Part shown: positions 17,031 to 25,640 of the stretch, piece by piece
Position numbering within the stretch: position 1 is the stretch's first letter
How the letters are laid out: each line of letters starts with the position of its first letter
Source: Christensenellaceae bacterium
Lineage (GTDB): Bacteria; Bacillota; Clostridia; Christensenellales; Aristaeellaceae
DNA: 64,000 bases
Assembly: GCA_020025205.1 (NCBI GenBank)
Contig: JAHHSO010000002.1
Coordinates: 35,223-99,222, forward strand
Direction of reading: 5' to 3'
The notes under the pieces: generated by a model
What the model saw: the letters and a program-made list of their open reading frames with translations, nothing else
Told to the model about the DNA's origin: nothing
The model's database searches: none
Program-made: the position numbers and the translations under genes

Positions 17031-17803
17031 TAGTTTCCGCATTCCACACTGATGGCGTTGAATTTTTCCAGAAGATCTTCCACACGCAGATGCTTCTTGT
17101 CTTCGCCGGCAAGATCGAGTTCGGCTTTGCCCTGATGCATCATCAGAAGCCTGTCGCCGTATTCAACGGCATAGCGGAGGTTGTGCGTGACCATGAGCGT
17201 TGTCAGATGTTTTTCGGCAACGATTTTTCCGGTCAGCTGCATGATGATGTCTGCCGTTTTGGGATCAAGCGCGGCAGTGTGTTCGTCAAGAATCAGAAAG
17301 TCAATGGGCGTCATGGTGCTCATCAGAAGAGCCAGTGCCTGACGCTGACCGCCGGAAAGATTTCCCACGCGCACCCCCATTTTGTCTTCCAGCCCAAGAC
17401 CCAGAGGGGCAAGCAGGGCGCGGTATTCCTCGACCTTTTTCTGTCTGACGCAGGGAAGCAGATTGAAGGGCTTGCCTTTTGTGTCGGCTATGGACATGTT
17501 TTCAAGAATCGTCATTGAAGGGCATGTGCCGCGTGCCGGGTCCTGATAGACGCGCCCGATGAAGCGGTGGCGGCGGTGTTCCGGCATGGAGACGATGTTT
17601 TCGCCTTCGATCAAAATGCGGCCTTCATCCACCGGGATCGAACCGCAGATGATGTTAAGCAGCGATGTTTTGCCCGAACCATTGGAGCCGACAACGCAGA
17701 CAAACTGCCCGTTGGGAACGCTCAGAGAGAAGTTGTCAAACAGGCAGGTTTCGTTGACCGTTCCGCCCTGGTAGACTTTCGTGATGTTGGAAAGCTCAAG
17801 CAT
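17030..17803 (-). CDS. trpZ: ABC transporter ATP-binding protein (TrpZ-like)
   Basis: A 257-aa ATPase with Walker A GSNGSGKTS, signature LSGGQRQALALLMS, Walker B DFLILDEHTAALDP and H-loop LMVTHNLRYA. The frame opens at 17854, but ATG 17803 follows AAAGGAG at normal spacing and is the likely start; it overlaps the permease stop by eight bases. With the permease and binding protein it forms the TrpXYZ-type importer; the T-box upstream of trpX supports tryptophan as the ligand. Confidence 0.85.
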   Translation of the reverse strand: MLELSNITKVYQGGTVNETCLFDNFSLSVPNGQFVCVVGSNGSGKTSLLNIICGSIPVDEGRILIEGENIVSMPEHRRHRFIGRVYQDPARGTCPSMTILENMSIADTKGKPFNLLPCVRQKKVEEYRALLAPLGLGLEDKMGVRVGNLSGGQRQALALLMSTMTPIDFLILDEHTAALDPKTADIIMQLTGKIVAEKHLTTLMVTHNLRYAVEYGDRLLMMHQGKAELDLAGEDKKHLRVEDLLEKFNAISVECGN

Positions 17804-18692
17804 GGCGTGCTCCTTTCTTGACGCGACCGAATGAGTCTGTTTTCTTTCCGGCAATGAGGATGAGGAAGAGCAGGACAGCGGTGACCAGTTTCAAATCAAA
17901 CGGAGACAGTCCCAGACTCAGCGCCAGCGCAACGCACCCCTTATAGAGGATGGCACCCAGAACAACGGCGGTTGTTGCGCGCAGAAAGCGGAGGCCGCTT
18001 AAAAGCTGCGTTCCCACGATTACAGAAGCAGCGGCCAGGACAAGTGTGCCCGTGCCCATGGAGATGTCGAAGTAGCGCTGATACTGGCACATGATGCTGC
18101 CGGACAGCGCAACCAGAGCGTTGGCCATCGACAGACCCAGAATCTTGACTTTGCCGCAGTCCTGAGAAAGTGTTGTGACCAGAGACGGACTGGTACCCGT
18201 GGCGCGAAGGAGAAAGCCGGAACGCGTGGACAGGTAATAGTCCAGAAGAAACTTGACTGCAACGACCATGATCAGCATCAGAAGAACCGGAAGATAAGGC
18301 TGCGCGGCAGGGGAAAGCGCAGCAGCGGAAGGATTCTTAAACAGCGTGTCAAAAGAGAATAGCTGTACGTTGGCGCGCCCGGCGATGTGCAGATTGACTG
18401 AATATAGACCCGTCATCACAATGATGCCGGAGAGTAAGGCGCCCACTTTGAATTTGACGTGGATCATTCCCGTGACCGCGCCGGCCAGAGCGCCGGCTGC
18501 CATCGAGACGGGAAGCGTTAAAAGGGCGGGGAAGCCATTGGACAACATCAGTGCGGTGACGGCTGCACCAAGCGGAAATGTCGCATCAACGGACATGTCT
18601 GGAAAATCGAGAATTTTGAAGGTGATATATACACCCAAAGAGAGGATGGCATAAATCAGCCCCTGTTCGAGAACGCCTAAAACCTGAATCAT
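17796..18692 (-). CDS. trpY: ABC transporter permease (TrpY-like)
   Basis: A 298-aa permease related to the branched-chain-amino-acid type (LivH/COG4120). The region GVYITFKILDFPDMSVDATFPLGAAV is typical, and there are about eight hydrophobic segments. The start is ATG 18692 after GGAGGT; the open frame continues to 18875 without a start signal, into the trpX coding end. Central gene of the trpXYZ unit, 28 bases after trpX. Confidence 0.85.
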   Translation of the reverse strand: MIQVLGVLEQGLIYAILSLGVYITFKILDFPDMSVDATFPLGAAVTALMLSNGFPALLTLPVSMAAGALAGAVTGMIHVKFKVGALLSGIIVMTGLYSVNLHIAGRANVQLFSFDTLFKNPSAAALSPAAQPYLPVLLMLIMVVAVKFLLDYYLSTRSGFLLRATGTSPSLVTTLSQDCGKVKILGLSMANALVALSGSIMCQYQRYFDISMGTGTLVLAAASVIVGTQLLSGLRFLRATTAVVLGAILYKGCVALALSLGLSPFDLKLVTAVLLFLILIAGKKTDSFGRVKKGARHA

Positions 18693-18720
18693 GGCAGTAC
18701 CTCCATATTGCGAAAGAAAT

Positions 18721-19680
18721 TCAGTCAACAAAGGTTGCGCGAGCGGCAAGGTCAGCAGGGAGGAGCAGACCGAAGCGTTCAAGGGCACCTTTATTGACGT
18801 AAAGACTGGGGTCGGAGATAATTTCAAATGGGATTTCTGAAGCTTGGATCTCGCCGGAGAGCACGCGCGCTGCAATCAGCCCGGTCTGGCGGCCCAGAGC
18901 AACATAGTCAAGACCTTCTGCAGCGGCACATCCAAGTTTGACCTGTTCGATTTCAGAGCCAAAAACGGGTTTTCCTGCGGCAGTGGCCTTGTCCAGCACG
19001 AGCGCCAGTGCGGAAACGACCGTGTTGTCTGTAAGATTGGTCAGGCAGTCCACCTTGGGAAGAAGGGCATCCAGCGCAAGCGGAATATCCATGGAAGAGC
19101 TGACGCCGGAAGAGACGATTTCAAATCCGTAGTTCGGAGCAAGGGTCTTATACAGTTCGATGGTGGACAGAGAGTTAATTTCGCTGGTGGTGTAGAGAAT
19201 GCCGATGCGTTTGGCGTCCGGCATGAGTGCGCGGATCATGGCAAGCTGTGCATCAACAGGCAGCGTGTCAGATGTGCCGCTGATATTGCCCAGCGATTTG
19301 CCGGAGGCATCGGCAAAACCGGCAGATACAGGATCAGAAACGGCTGTGTAGATCGTCGGGATGCGGCCGGAAGCAGCGTTGAAGCAGGCTTGGGCCATCG
19401 GGGTGGCAATGCCGACAGAGAGATCAACGGATTTGCCGGCAAACTGCTGAGCGATTTGCTGGGCAACGCCCATGTCGGCCTGCGCGTTCTGATAGAGAAT
19501 TTCCAGATTCTCACCTTCCACAAATCCGGCCTCTGCCAGACCTTCGATGAAACCGATGCGGCAGTTATCCAGAGAACCGTGCTGGGCAAACTGTCCAATG
19601 CCCACGGTGTAGTCGGCAGCCAGCGCGCGCATGGCGGCAAAGAGGATCAGGGCGGCTGTGCAAAGGATACGCTTCATCAT
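18721..19680 (-). CDS. trpX: ABC transporter substrate-binding protein (TrpX-like, ABC_sub_bind family)
   Basis: A solute-binding protein of about 319 aa in the PF04392-type family (YTVGIGQFAQHGSLDNC, NAQADMGVAQQIAQQF, GRIPTIYTAVSDPVSAG, GILYTTSEINS). It has a signal peptide ending ALA before ADYTV and no lipobox cysteine. Two adjacent ATG codons (19680, 19677) follow GGAG; the second has the better spacing. A Trp T-box leader of some 270 nt precedes it, so the system should be induced on tryptophan starvation. Confidence 0.85.
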   Translation of the reverse strand: MMKRILCTAALILFAAMRALAADYTVGIGQFAQHGSLDNCRIGFIEGLAEAGFVEGENLEILYQNAQADMGVAQQIAQQFAGKSVDLSVGIATPMAQACFNAASGRIPTIYTAVSDPVSAGFADASGKSLGNISGTSDTLPVDAQLAMIRALMPDAKRIGILYTTSEINSLSTIELYKTLAPNYGFEIVSSGVSSSMDIPLALDALLPKVDCLTNLTDNTVVSALALVLDKATAAGKPVFGSEIEQVKLGCAAAEGLDYVALGRQTGLIAARVLSGEIQASEIPFEIISDPSLYVNKGALERFGLLLPADLAARATFVD

Positions 19681-19740
19681 TCTTCTCCAGCTTTCTGGGC
19701 GATATGCGCCCGGTCGTTTGAGCAGGGAAAGCGGGGAATG

Positions 19741-20010
19741 AAAAAACGCCCCATGTTTCCTAAGAAACATGAGGCGGAATTGCTTCCGTGGTGCCACTCA
19801 CATTGACCAAAAGGCCCGCTTATCCCGTACCATCATACGGTGCAGCCTGATAACGGGCCTGCATCCCCCGTCCCTGCTTACTGAGAAAATCTGTTGGCAG
19901 GGCCCTCAGAAAGGCCATTCAAAAGCATCTCCATACCGCATTTCCACCAGCATCGGCTCTCTTTAATGGAAGAAAACTTTCTACTCTTCTTTCCTGAAAC
20001 GGTTTAACTT
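19741..20010 (-). promoter_or_regulatory. T-box riboswitch, tryptophan-responsive (specifier UGG)
   Basis: The minus strand shows the T-box parts in order: AGAGAGCCGATG at the stem I base, GAATGGCC with the specifier codon TGG (19915-19917), the antiterminator bulge TGGCACC within AGTGGCACCACGGA (about 19784-19800), and a terminator stem CATGTTTC/GAAACATG with CGTTTTTT (19741-19774). The bulge UGGC pairs with a tRNA ending GCCA, which fits the G73 discriminator of bacterial tRNA-Trp. Uncharged tRNA-Trp should permit read-through into trpX. Confidence 0.9.
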
Positions 20011-20017
20011 TAAGCGC

Positions 20018-20046
20018 ATTATAGCGCTAAAAACTGAGATTGTCAA
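20018..20046 (-). promoter_or_regulatory. Consensus sigma-A promoter of the T-box/trpXYZ transcript
   Basis: On the minus strand TTGACA and TATAAT are both perfect, with a 17-base spacer. It gives a start point near 20010, immediately before the T-box leader. Confidence 0.9.
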
Positions 20047-20129
20047 CTGGAATGAACAGTTTTTTTGAGAAAATATGACCAAAGAGGACAAAAAAAGGAA
20101 ACGAAAGCAGAGGAAGCGGCATGCGCGGC

Positions 20130-20159
20130 TTGAAACGGCGCGGGGGCCTGTGCTATAAT
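20130..20159 (+). promoter_or_regulatory. Sigma-A promoter of the DegT-family aminotransferase gene
   Basis: TTGAAA (20130-20135) and TATAAT (20154-20159) are 18 bases apart. The region is back-to-back with the trp promoter. Confidence 0.75.
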
Positions 20160-20214
20160 GGCGGCATGTACAAAGGACATTTTCCGTGTTTGTTTTTACA
20201 GGAGGATTAAGGAT

Positions 20215-21399
20215 ATGAGCAATTTTAAAATTCGTGAGGACTGGATGCCTTTCTGCCTGCCGGATGTCAGCGACGCAGAGGTGGAAGCTGTTTCCCAGGC
20301 GGTTGGCTCCGGCTGGTGGGCAAAGGGCCCGCGTACGATGGAGTTTGAAAAGGCTTTTGCCGATTATGTGGGCGCCAAACACTGCATCGCACTGAACTCC
20401 TGCACGGCGGCTCTCCATCTGGCACTGCTGTCTCAGGGAATTGGACCGGGGGATGAAGTCATCACCACGCCGCTGACGTTTGCGGCGACGGCTAATACCA
20501 TCCTGCACACGGGCGCAACGCCGGTGTTTGCGGATATCGATCCGGAAACCGGCCTCATTGACCCAAGGGAAATTGAAAAGAAAATCACGGATAAGACCCG
20601 CGCAATCGTTCCGGTTCATTATTCCGGCCTGCCTGCGGATCTTGATGTCATTGGTAAAATTTGTGACAAATACAACCTCTTCCTCAGTGAAGATGCGGCG
20701 CATGCGGTAGAGACCCGCTATAACGGAGAATTGATTGGCCATCATCCGCGCGGCGCGGTTTCCTATTCGTTCTATGCGACGAAGAACCTCGCCTGCGGCG
20801 AAGGCGGCGCGCTGGTGACGGATGATGACGAGATCGCGGAAAAAGCGCGCGTAATGTCTCTGCATGGCATGAGTGCCGGCGCGTGGAACCGCTATGGAAA
20901 AGGAGGATCTTGGCGCTACGATATCGAAGAGCCGGGGTTCAAATACAACATGTTTGACATTCAGGCAGCCCTTGCCCTGACGCAGCTCAGCCGCATGGAG
21001 GACATGCAGCGCCGCCGTTTTGAAGCGGTGGAGGTTTATGAGCAGGCCTTTAAAGATGTGCCGGAACTGCGCTTGCAGAAGACGCCGGACAACTGCCAGC
21101 ATAGCCGCCACCTGTACATTCTGCGCATTGTGCCGGAGCGCCTGACGATTTCCCGTGATGAGTTTATTCAGGAACTGAGCGCGCGCAATGTAGGGGTGAG
21201 CGTACACTTCATTGCACTGCACACCATGAGCGCATATGTGAAGCGCTTCGGCTACAAGCCGGAGGATTTCCCCGAAGCGTATGCGTTCTCCGAGTCGGAA
21301 ATTTCGCTGCCGCTGTATTCCACGCTGGGCAGTGAAAATGCTGAGTATGTAGCACAGGCTGTGCTGGATATCGTGAACAAGTACCGCAAATCAAAGTGA
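20215..21399 (+). CDS. DegT/DnrJ/EryC1/StrS family PLP aminotransferase
   Basis: A 394-aa sugar-aminotransferase-fold protein. It has LNSCTAALHLAL, DEVITTPLTFAATAN, LSEDAAHA and the PLP lysine K190 in SFYATKNLACGEGG. Members usually aminate nucleotide-linked ketosugars (for example in making cell-surface glycans), but no sugar-nucleotide gene is adjacent, so the substrate is open. ATG 20215 follows AGGAGG; the earlier in-frame codon at 20158 overlaps the -10 element and is rejected. A terminator follows, so it is monocistronic. Confidence 0.88.
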   Translation: MSNFKIREDWMPFCLPDVSDAEVEAVSQAVGSGWWAKGPRTMEFEKAFADYVGAKHCIALNSCTAALHLALLSQGIGPGDEVITTPLTFAATANTILHTGATPVFADIDPETGLIDPREIEKKITDKTRAIVPVHYSGLPADLDVIGKICDKYNLFLSEDAAHAVETRYNGELIGHHPRGAVSYSFYATKNLACGEGGALVTDDDEIAEKARVMSLHGMSAGAWNRYGKGGSWRYDIEEPGFKYNMFDIQAALALTQLSRMEDMQRRRFEAVEVYEQAFKDVPELRLQKTPDNCQHSRHLYILRIVPERLTISRDEFIQELSARNVGVSVHFIALHTMSAYVKRFGYKPEDFPEAYAFSESEISLPLYSTLGSENAEYVAQAVLDIVNKYRKSK

Positions 21400-21417
21400 C
21401 ATTGATTTAAATTTGAC

Positions 21418-21457
21418 AAGGTCTGGCCTTTGAAAAGAGGACAGGCCTTGTTTTTTT
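21418..21457 (+). terminator. Terminator of the DegT aminotransferase gene
   Basis: AAGGTCTGGCCT and AGGACAGGCCTT form a stem followed by seven T. The next 230 bases up to the adhE promoter are AT-rich and hold no gene that I can see. Confidence 0.85.
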
Positions 21458-21686
21458 GCCCAAATGCAGGGAAAAGAGACAGAGAATACAAGCAATGAAC
21501 GCAGGAAAAAATGATTTGAGGGCGATGTGTATTCTGAAATTAAAAAAGACGGTTTTGTCAAAAACGATCAAAACAGTGTGGGCGCAATGAGACAATAAAT
21601 ACGAAGAATGGTGAGCCGGCGGACGTTTAAAACGTAAAAAAGTAAAGATAGACAAAAATATAACAAAAAGATTGAAGACTGAATAC

Positions 21687-21726
21687 GTGTTAAGCGTTTG
21701 ACAAAGAGAAATCGGATGTGTATAAT
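21687..21726 (+). promoter_or_regulatory. adhE promoter with predicted Rex operator
   Basis: A consensus TTGACA (21698-21703), 17-base spacer and TATAAT (21721-21726). The -35 is the right half of TGTTAA-GCGT-TTGACA (21688-21703), which matches the Rex consensus TGTTAANNNNTTAACA at all but one specified base. Rex represses fermentation genes such as adhE when NADH is low. No rex gene is in the window. Confidence 0.75.
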
Positions 21727-21776
21727 AAAGATCGTTAAAGAAATCACAACAACACGGGTTCAGGAGGATGAACAAC

Positions 21777-24380
21777 ATGCAGGAATTCAGGCCTATCGAC
21801 AGCGTGGAAGCTCTGGAGGAGCGCATTGAGCTGATGCGCGCGGCTCAGCGTGAATTCGCGAAGATGACGCAGGAGCAGGTGGATAAAATCTTTTTTGCGG
21901 CGGCAATGGCGGCCAACAAGGCGCGCATTCCGCTGGCTAAAATGGCGGTCGAAGAGACTGGAATGGGCGTTGTCGAAGACAAGGTCATCAAGAACCACTA
22001 CGCCAGTGAGTACATCTATAACGCATACCGCAATGAGAAAACCTGTGGTGTTATAGAAGAAGATCAAGCGTTCGGAATCCGTAAAATTGCAGAACCGATT
22101 GGCCTTGTGGCAGCGGTTATTCCGACAACCAATCCGACTTCGACAGCAATCTTCAAAACGCTGATCTGTTTGAAGACCCGCAATGCGATTCTCATTAGTC
22201 CGCATCCGCGTGCAAAGAAGTGCACAATGGAAGCGGCTCGAGTCGTTTATGAAGCGGCCGTTGCAGCGGGGGCTCCGGAAGGCATCATCGGCTGCATCGA
22301 TCAGCCCAGCTTGGAGATGACCAATGAACTGATGCGTGACGCGGATATCATCCTTGCAACCGGCGGCCCCGGAATGGTACACGCGGCGTATTCGTCTGGC
22401 AAACCGGCACTTGGCGTTGGCGCGGGCAATACGCCTGTCATCATCGATGATACTGCGGACATTCAGCTGGCGGTCAACTCGATTATCCATTCTAAAACAT
22501 TTGACAATGGTATGATCTGTGCGTCTGAGCAGTCTGTCACCGTGCTGGACGGAGCGTACGATGCGGTTCGGGAGGAGTTTGAGCGGCGCGGGTGCTATTT
22601 CCTCAAGGGCGAGGAACTGGACAAGGTGCGCCGCACCATTCTCATCAACGGCGCACTGAATGCTAGAATTGTAGGACAAAGCGCGCATACCATCGCGGAA
22701 CTGGCAGGCGTGAATGTGCCGGAGGAGACAAAGATCCTCATTGGTGAAGTGGAAAGTGTTGAGCTGTCAGAAGAATTTGCACACGAGAAACTGTCCCCGG
22801 TTCTGGCGATGTATCGTGCCAGGGATTTTGATGATGCACTTGACAAAGCTGAAAGGCTTGTCTGCGATGGCGGACACGGTCACACTGCATCTCTGTACAT
22901 TCACCCGGCACAGCAGGAGAAGATTCTCCGCCATGCCGAACGCATGGAAGCCTGTCGTATTGTCATCAATACGCCTTCGAGCCAGGGCGGCATTGGCGAT
23001 TTGTACAACTTCAAAATGCTGCCGTCCCTGACGCTGGGCTGCGGCACCTGGGGTGGAAACTCTGTTTCCGAAAATGTGGGCATCAAGCATCTGCTCAATA
23101 TCAAGACCGTTGCCGAGAGGAGAGAGAACATGCTCTGGTTCCGCACGCCGCAGAAAGTGTATTTCAAAAAGGGATGTATGCCGGTGGCGCTGGATGAGCT
23201 GGGCACCATGATGGGCAAGAAGAGATGCTTCATCGTGACGGATGCGTACCTTTACAAGAATGGGCATGTGAAGCCGGTGGAGGAGAAGCTCGATCAGCTG
23301 GGTATTCAGCATACCTGCTTCTATGACGTTGCGCCGGACCCCAATCTGTCTTCTGCGGTCAGCGGCGCTCAGGCAATGAGGCTGTTTGAGCCGGACTGCA
23401 TCATTGCACTGGGTGGAGGGTCAGCCATGGATGCTGCCAAGATCATGTGGGTGATGTACGAACATCCAGAAGTGGATTTCCTTGATCTGGCGATGCGTTT
23501 CATGGATATTCGAAAGCGTATTTATACCTTCCCCAAAATGGGCGAAAAGGCATACTTTGTTGCCATCCCGACTTCTTCCGGAACGGGTTCCGAGGTGACG
23601 CCGTTTGCTGTGATTACTGACGAACGCACAGGTACCAAGTATCCGCTGGCAGATTACGAGCTTTTGCCAAACATGGCAATCGTTGACGCAGACAATATGA
23701 TGAATCAGCCGAGAGGCTTGACAGCTGCTTCCGGCGTGGACGTTCTGACCCATGCGCTGGAGGCATATGCCTCTGTCATGGCAACGGATTACACAGATGG
23801 TTTGGCGCTCAAAGCATTGAAGAATGTGTTTGATTATCTCCCGCGCGCCTATCAAAACGGGGCCAATGATCCCCAGGCGCGGGAAAAGATGGCCGATGCA
23901 TCCTGCATGGCGGGCATGGCATTTGCCAATGCATTTCTTGGAGTGTGCCACTCCATGGCACATAAGCTCGGTGCTTACCATCACCTGCCGCACGGAGTAG
24001 CCAATGCGCTGATGATTACACATGTGCTCCGCTTCAACGCTGCCGAAGTACCGGCGAAGATGGGCACATTCCCGCAGTATGCTTATCCACATACGCTGGA
24101 GCGCTATGCCGAGTGTGCACACTTCTGCGGCATTTGCGGGAAGGATGACTATCAGACGCTCGACCTGTTGATTGACAAGATCGAAGAACTCAAGCACAGT
24201 GTGGGAATCAAGCCTTCTATTGCAGATTATGGCATCAGCGAGGATCAGTTCCTGTCAACTCTGGATTCGATGGTTGAAGATGCATTTGACGATCAGTGTA
24301 CAGGCGCAAACCCGCGTTATCCGCTGATGAAGGAAATCAAGGCTATGTATTTGAAAGCGTATTACGGCGAGAAAGCCTGA
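21777..24380 (+). CDS. adhE: Bifunctional acetaldehyde-CoA/alcohol dehydrogenase
   Basis: An 867-aa fusion that reduces acetyl-CoA through acetaldehyde to ethanol, recycling NADH; AdhE proteins assemble as spirosomes. The N-terminal aldehyde dehydrogenase half has the catalytic cysteine C248 in DNGMICASEQ. The C-terminal half is an iron-dependent alcohol dehydrogenase: ALGGGSAMDAAK binds NAD, and the histidines of GVCHSMAHKLGAYHHLPHG with the upstream aspartate bind iron. The start ATG 21777 is nine bases after AGGAGG; the in-frame ATG 21768 touches the Shine-Dalgarno. A probable Rex site covers its promoter. A phosphotransferase gene follows after 18 bases. Confidence 0.97.
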   Translation: MQEFRPIDSVEALEERIELMRAAQREFAKMTQEQVDKIFFAAAMAANKARIPLAKMAVEETGMGVVEDKVIKNHYASEYIYNAYRNEKTCGVIEEDQAFGIRKIAEPIGLVAAVIPTTNPTSTAIFKTLICLKTRNAILISPHPRAKKCTMEAARVVYEAAVAAGAPEGIIGCIDQPSLEMTNELMRDADIILATGGPGMVHAAYSSGKPALGVGAGNTPVIIDDTADIQLAVNSIIHSKTFDNGMICASEQSVTVLDGAYDAVREEFERRGCYFLKGEELDKVRRTILINGALNARIVGQSAHTIAELAGVNVPEETKILIGEVESVELSEEFAHEKLSPVLAMYRARDFDDALDKAERLVCDGGHGHTASLYIHPAQQEKILRHAERMEACRIVINTPSSQGGIGDLYNFKMLPSLTLGCGTWGGNSVSENVGIKHLLNIKTVAERRENMLWFRTPQKVYFKKGCMPVALDELGTMMGKKRCFIVTDAYLYKNGHVKPVEEKLDQLGIQHTCFYDVAPDPNLSSAVSGAQAMRLFEPDCIIALGGGSAMDAAKIMWVMYEHPEVDFLDLAMRFMDIRKRIYTFPKMGEKAYFVAIPTSSGTGSEVTPFAVITDERTGTKYPLADYELLPNMAIVDADNMMNQPRGLTAASGVDVLTHALEAYASVMATDYTDGLALKALKNVFDYLPRAYQNGANDPQAREKMADASCMAGMAFANAFLGVCHSMAHKLGAYHHLPHGVANALMITHVLRFNAAEVPAKMGTFPQYAYPHTLERYAECAHFCGICGKDDYQTLDLLIDKIEELKHSVGIKPSIADYGISEDQFLSTLDSMVEDAFDDQCTGANPRYPLMKEIKAMYLKAYYGEKA

Positions 24381-24398
24381 TTTGAGGAGGGGACGAGT

Positions 24399-25148
24399 AT
24401 GGAGAAAGAGATTATCGTGAGACGAGCAACGAAGACGGTTTATCGTCAGGGAGATACGATTATCAAGCAGTTTATACCGGACTATCCCAAGTCCGCGGTG
24501 CTGAAAGAGGCATTTAACCATGCGCTGGCAGAAGAGGCCGGGCTGAATGTGCCGGAGCTTCTGGACGTGAAGGAGACGGGAGAAGGGTGGGCACTTCTCA
24601 TTCGGGCGGTTGAAGGCCGCACGCTGGCGCAGGCCATGGAGGAAGAACCGGAAAAGCTGAAAGAATATATGGAACAATTTGTTGAGATTCAGAGCGAGAT
24701 TCACAGCAAAACCTGCAAGCAGATGGGACGCCTCAAGGACAAGCTGAACACGCAGATTTCCTCCCTGCGCGATGATCTTGATGCGACCACGCGTTATGAG
24801 CTGCATGTCAGACTTGAAAATATGAAGCCGCATACCAAGATTACCCACGGCGATTTTAACCCGAGCAATGTTCTTTTGGGTGACGATGGAAAGGTTTATA
24901 TTCTGGACTGGGCGCACGCTGCGATTGGCAACGCCTCTGCGGATGCCGCCATGACGTACCTTCAGTTTGCGCTGGAAGACCAGGAAAAGGCGGACCTCTA
25001 TCTCAAGAGATTCTGTGAAAAAAATGATATTGCCATGCAATATGTGCAGAAGTGGCTGCCCATTGTGGCTGCGGCGCAGATGACCAAAAAGCATGGCGCC
25101 GAGCGCGATTTCCTGACAAGATGGACACAGGTTGTCGAGTTTGAATAA
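24399..25148 (+). CDS. Aminoglycoside/choline-kinase-fold phosphotransferase
   Basis: A 249-aa protein-kinase-like small-molecule phosphotransferase. The catalytic loop ITHGDFNPSNVLL (H-G-D-x4-N) and the metal-binding aspartate in VYILDWAHAAIG are intact. The N-terminal lobe is short. Nothing points to antibiotic resistance; the branch resembles housekeeping choline or sugar kinases of anaerobes. It starts 18 bases after adhE with AGGAGG, so it is on the same redox-controlled transcript. Its substrate is unknown. Confidence 0.8.
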   Translation: MEKEIIVRRATKTVYRQGDTIIKQFIPDYPKSAVLKEAFNHALAEEAGLNVPELLDVKETGEGWALLIRAVEGRTLAQAMEEEPEKLKEYMEQFVEIQSEIHSKTCKQMGRLKDKLNTQISSLRDDLDATTRYELHVRLENMKPHTKITHGDFNPSNVLLGDDGKVYILDWAHAAIGNASADAAMTYLQFALEDQEKADLYLKRFCEKNDIAMQYVQKWLPIVAAAQMTKKHGAERDFLTRWTQVVEFE

Positions 25149-25548
25149 ACAACCGGGCTGGGCAGTTTCAGCTTAATTTGTCAACGAAATACTTAAAATT
25201 TCCCGGAAGCAGGAGGACATCATGTTTCCGGGAAATTGCATATGAACGGGAAGAATTGTCAGAAAAGTACACATGGCACTAGAGAACTGATGAAAAAGGC
25301 TTGCCTGATTTTAATAAATTGACATAGCTATATGGATGATGCAGTCAGGAGGTGAACATCTAAAAGCAACATTGACCTGAACGATGGCCGGTTTCATATT
25401 GCGTGACGGTATAAGAAGAGAATTTGTAAAGAATCAGAGAGTCTGTGTTTTCACAAGAACACCGGGGAATATGCAGCGTGGAAAAGTGTGAGCATCTGGA
25501 AGCATGTTCTTTCTTTGCTTTTTTCAACGCTTTATGATGCTTGTAAAT
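25149..25548. other. Gene-free stretch with one perfect hairpin
   Basis: Around 400 bases between convergent transcripts with no supportable gene on either strand. It contains a perfect inverted repeat (25197-25237, listed separately). A TTGACA at about 25318 and a later AGGAGG without an adjacent start codon look like chance or remnants. Confidence 0.5.
25197..25237 (+). repeat. Perfect 12-bp inverted repeat with a Shine-Dalgarno and ATG in the loop
   Basis: Arms AATTTCCCGGAA and TTCCGGGAAATT are exact reverse complements around a 17-base loop. The loop holds AGGAGG, and an ATG five bases on opens a seven-codon frame (MFPGNCI). No T-run follows, so it is not a classical terminator; it may stop or stabilise the adhE-kinase transcript. 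Confidence 0.6.
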
Positions 25549-25585
25549 AAAAAAGGGGCTTTCGCATTGCGAAAACTCCTTTTTG
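25549..25585. terminator. Bidirectional terminator downstream of murC
   Basis: A stem around TTTCGCA/TGCGAAA with AAAAAGG and CCTTTTT flanks. On the minus strand it ends the murC transcript about 55 bases after the stop codon. Confidence 0.75.
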
Positions 25586-25640
25586 TCTGCGGACAGAACA
25601 GCCTAAGCAAGTTAAAATGCCGGTTGTGCTGCATTTTTAT

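Noticed and set aside
24399..25148. Aminoglycoside resistance gene
   Set aside because: Only the general kinase fold is present; it is co-transcribed with adhE, and no mobile element or resistance context is seen.
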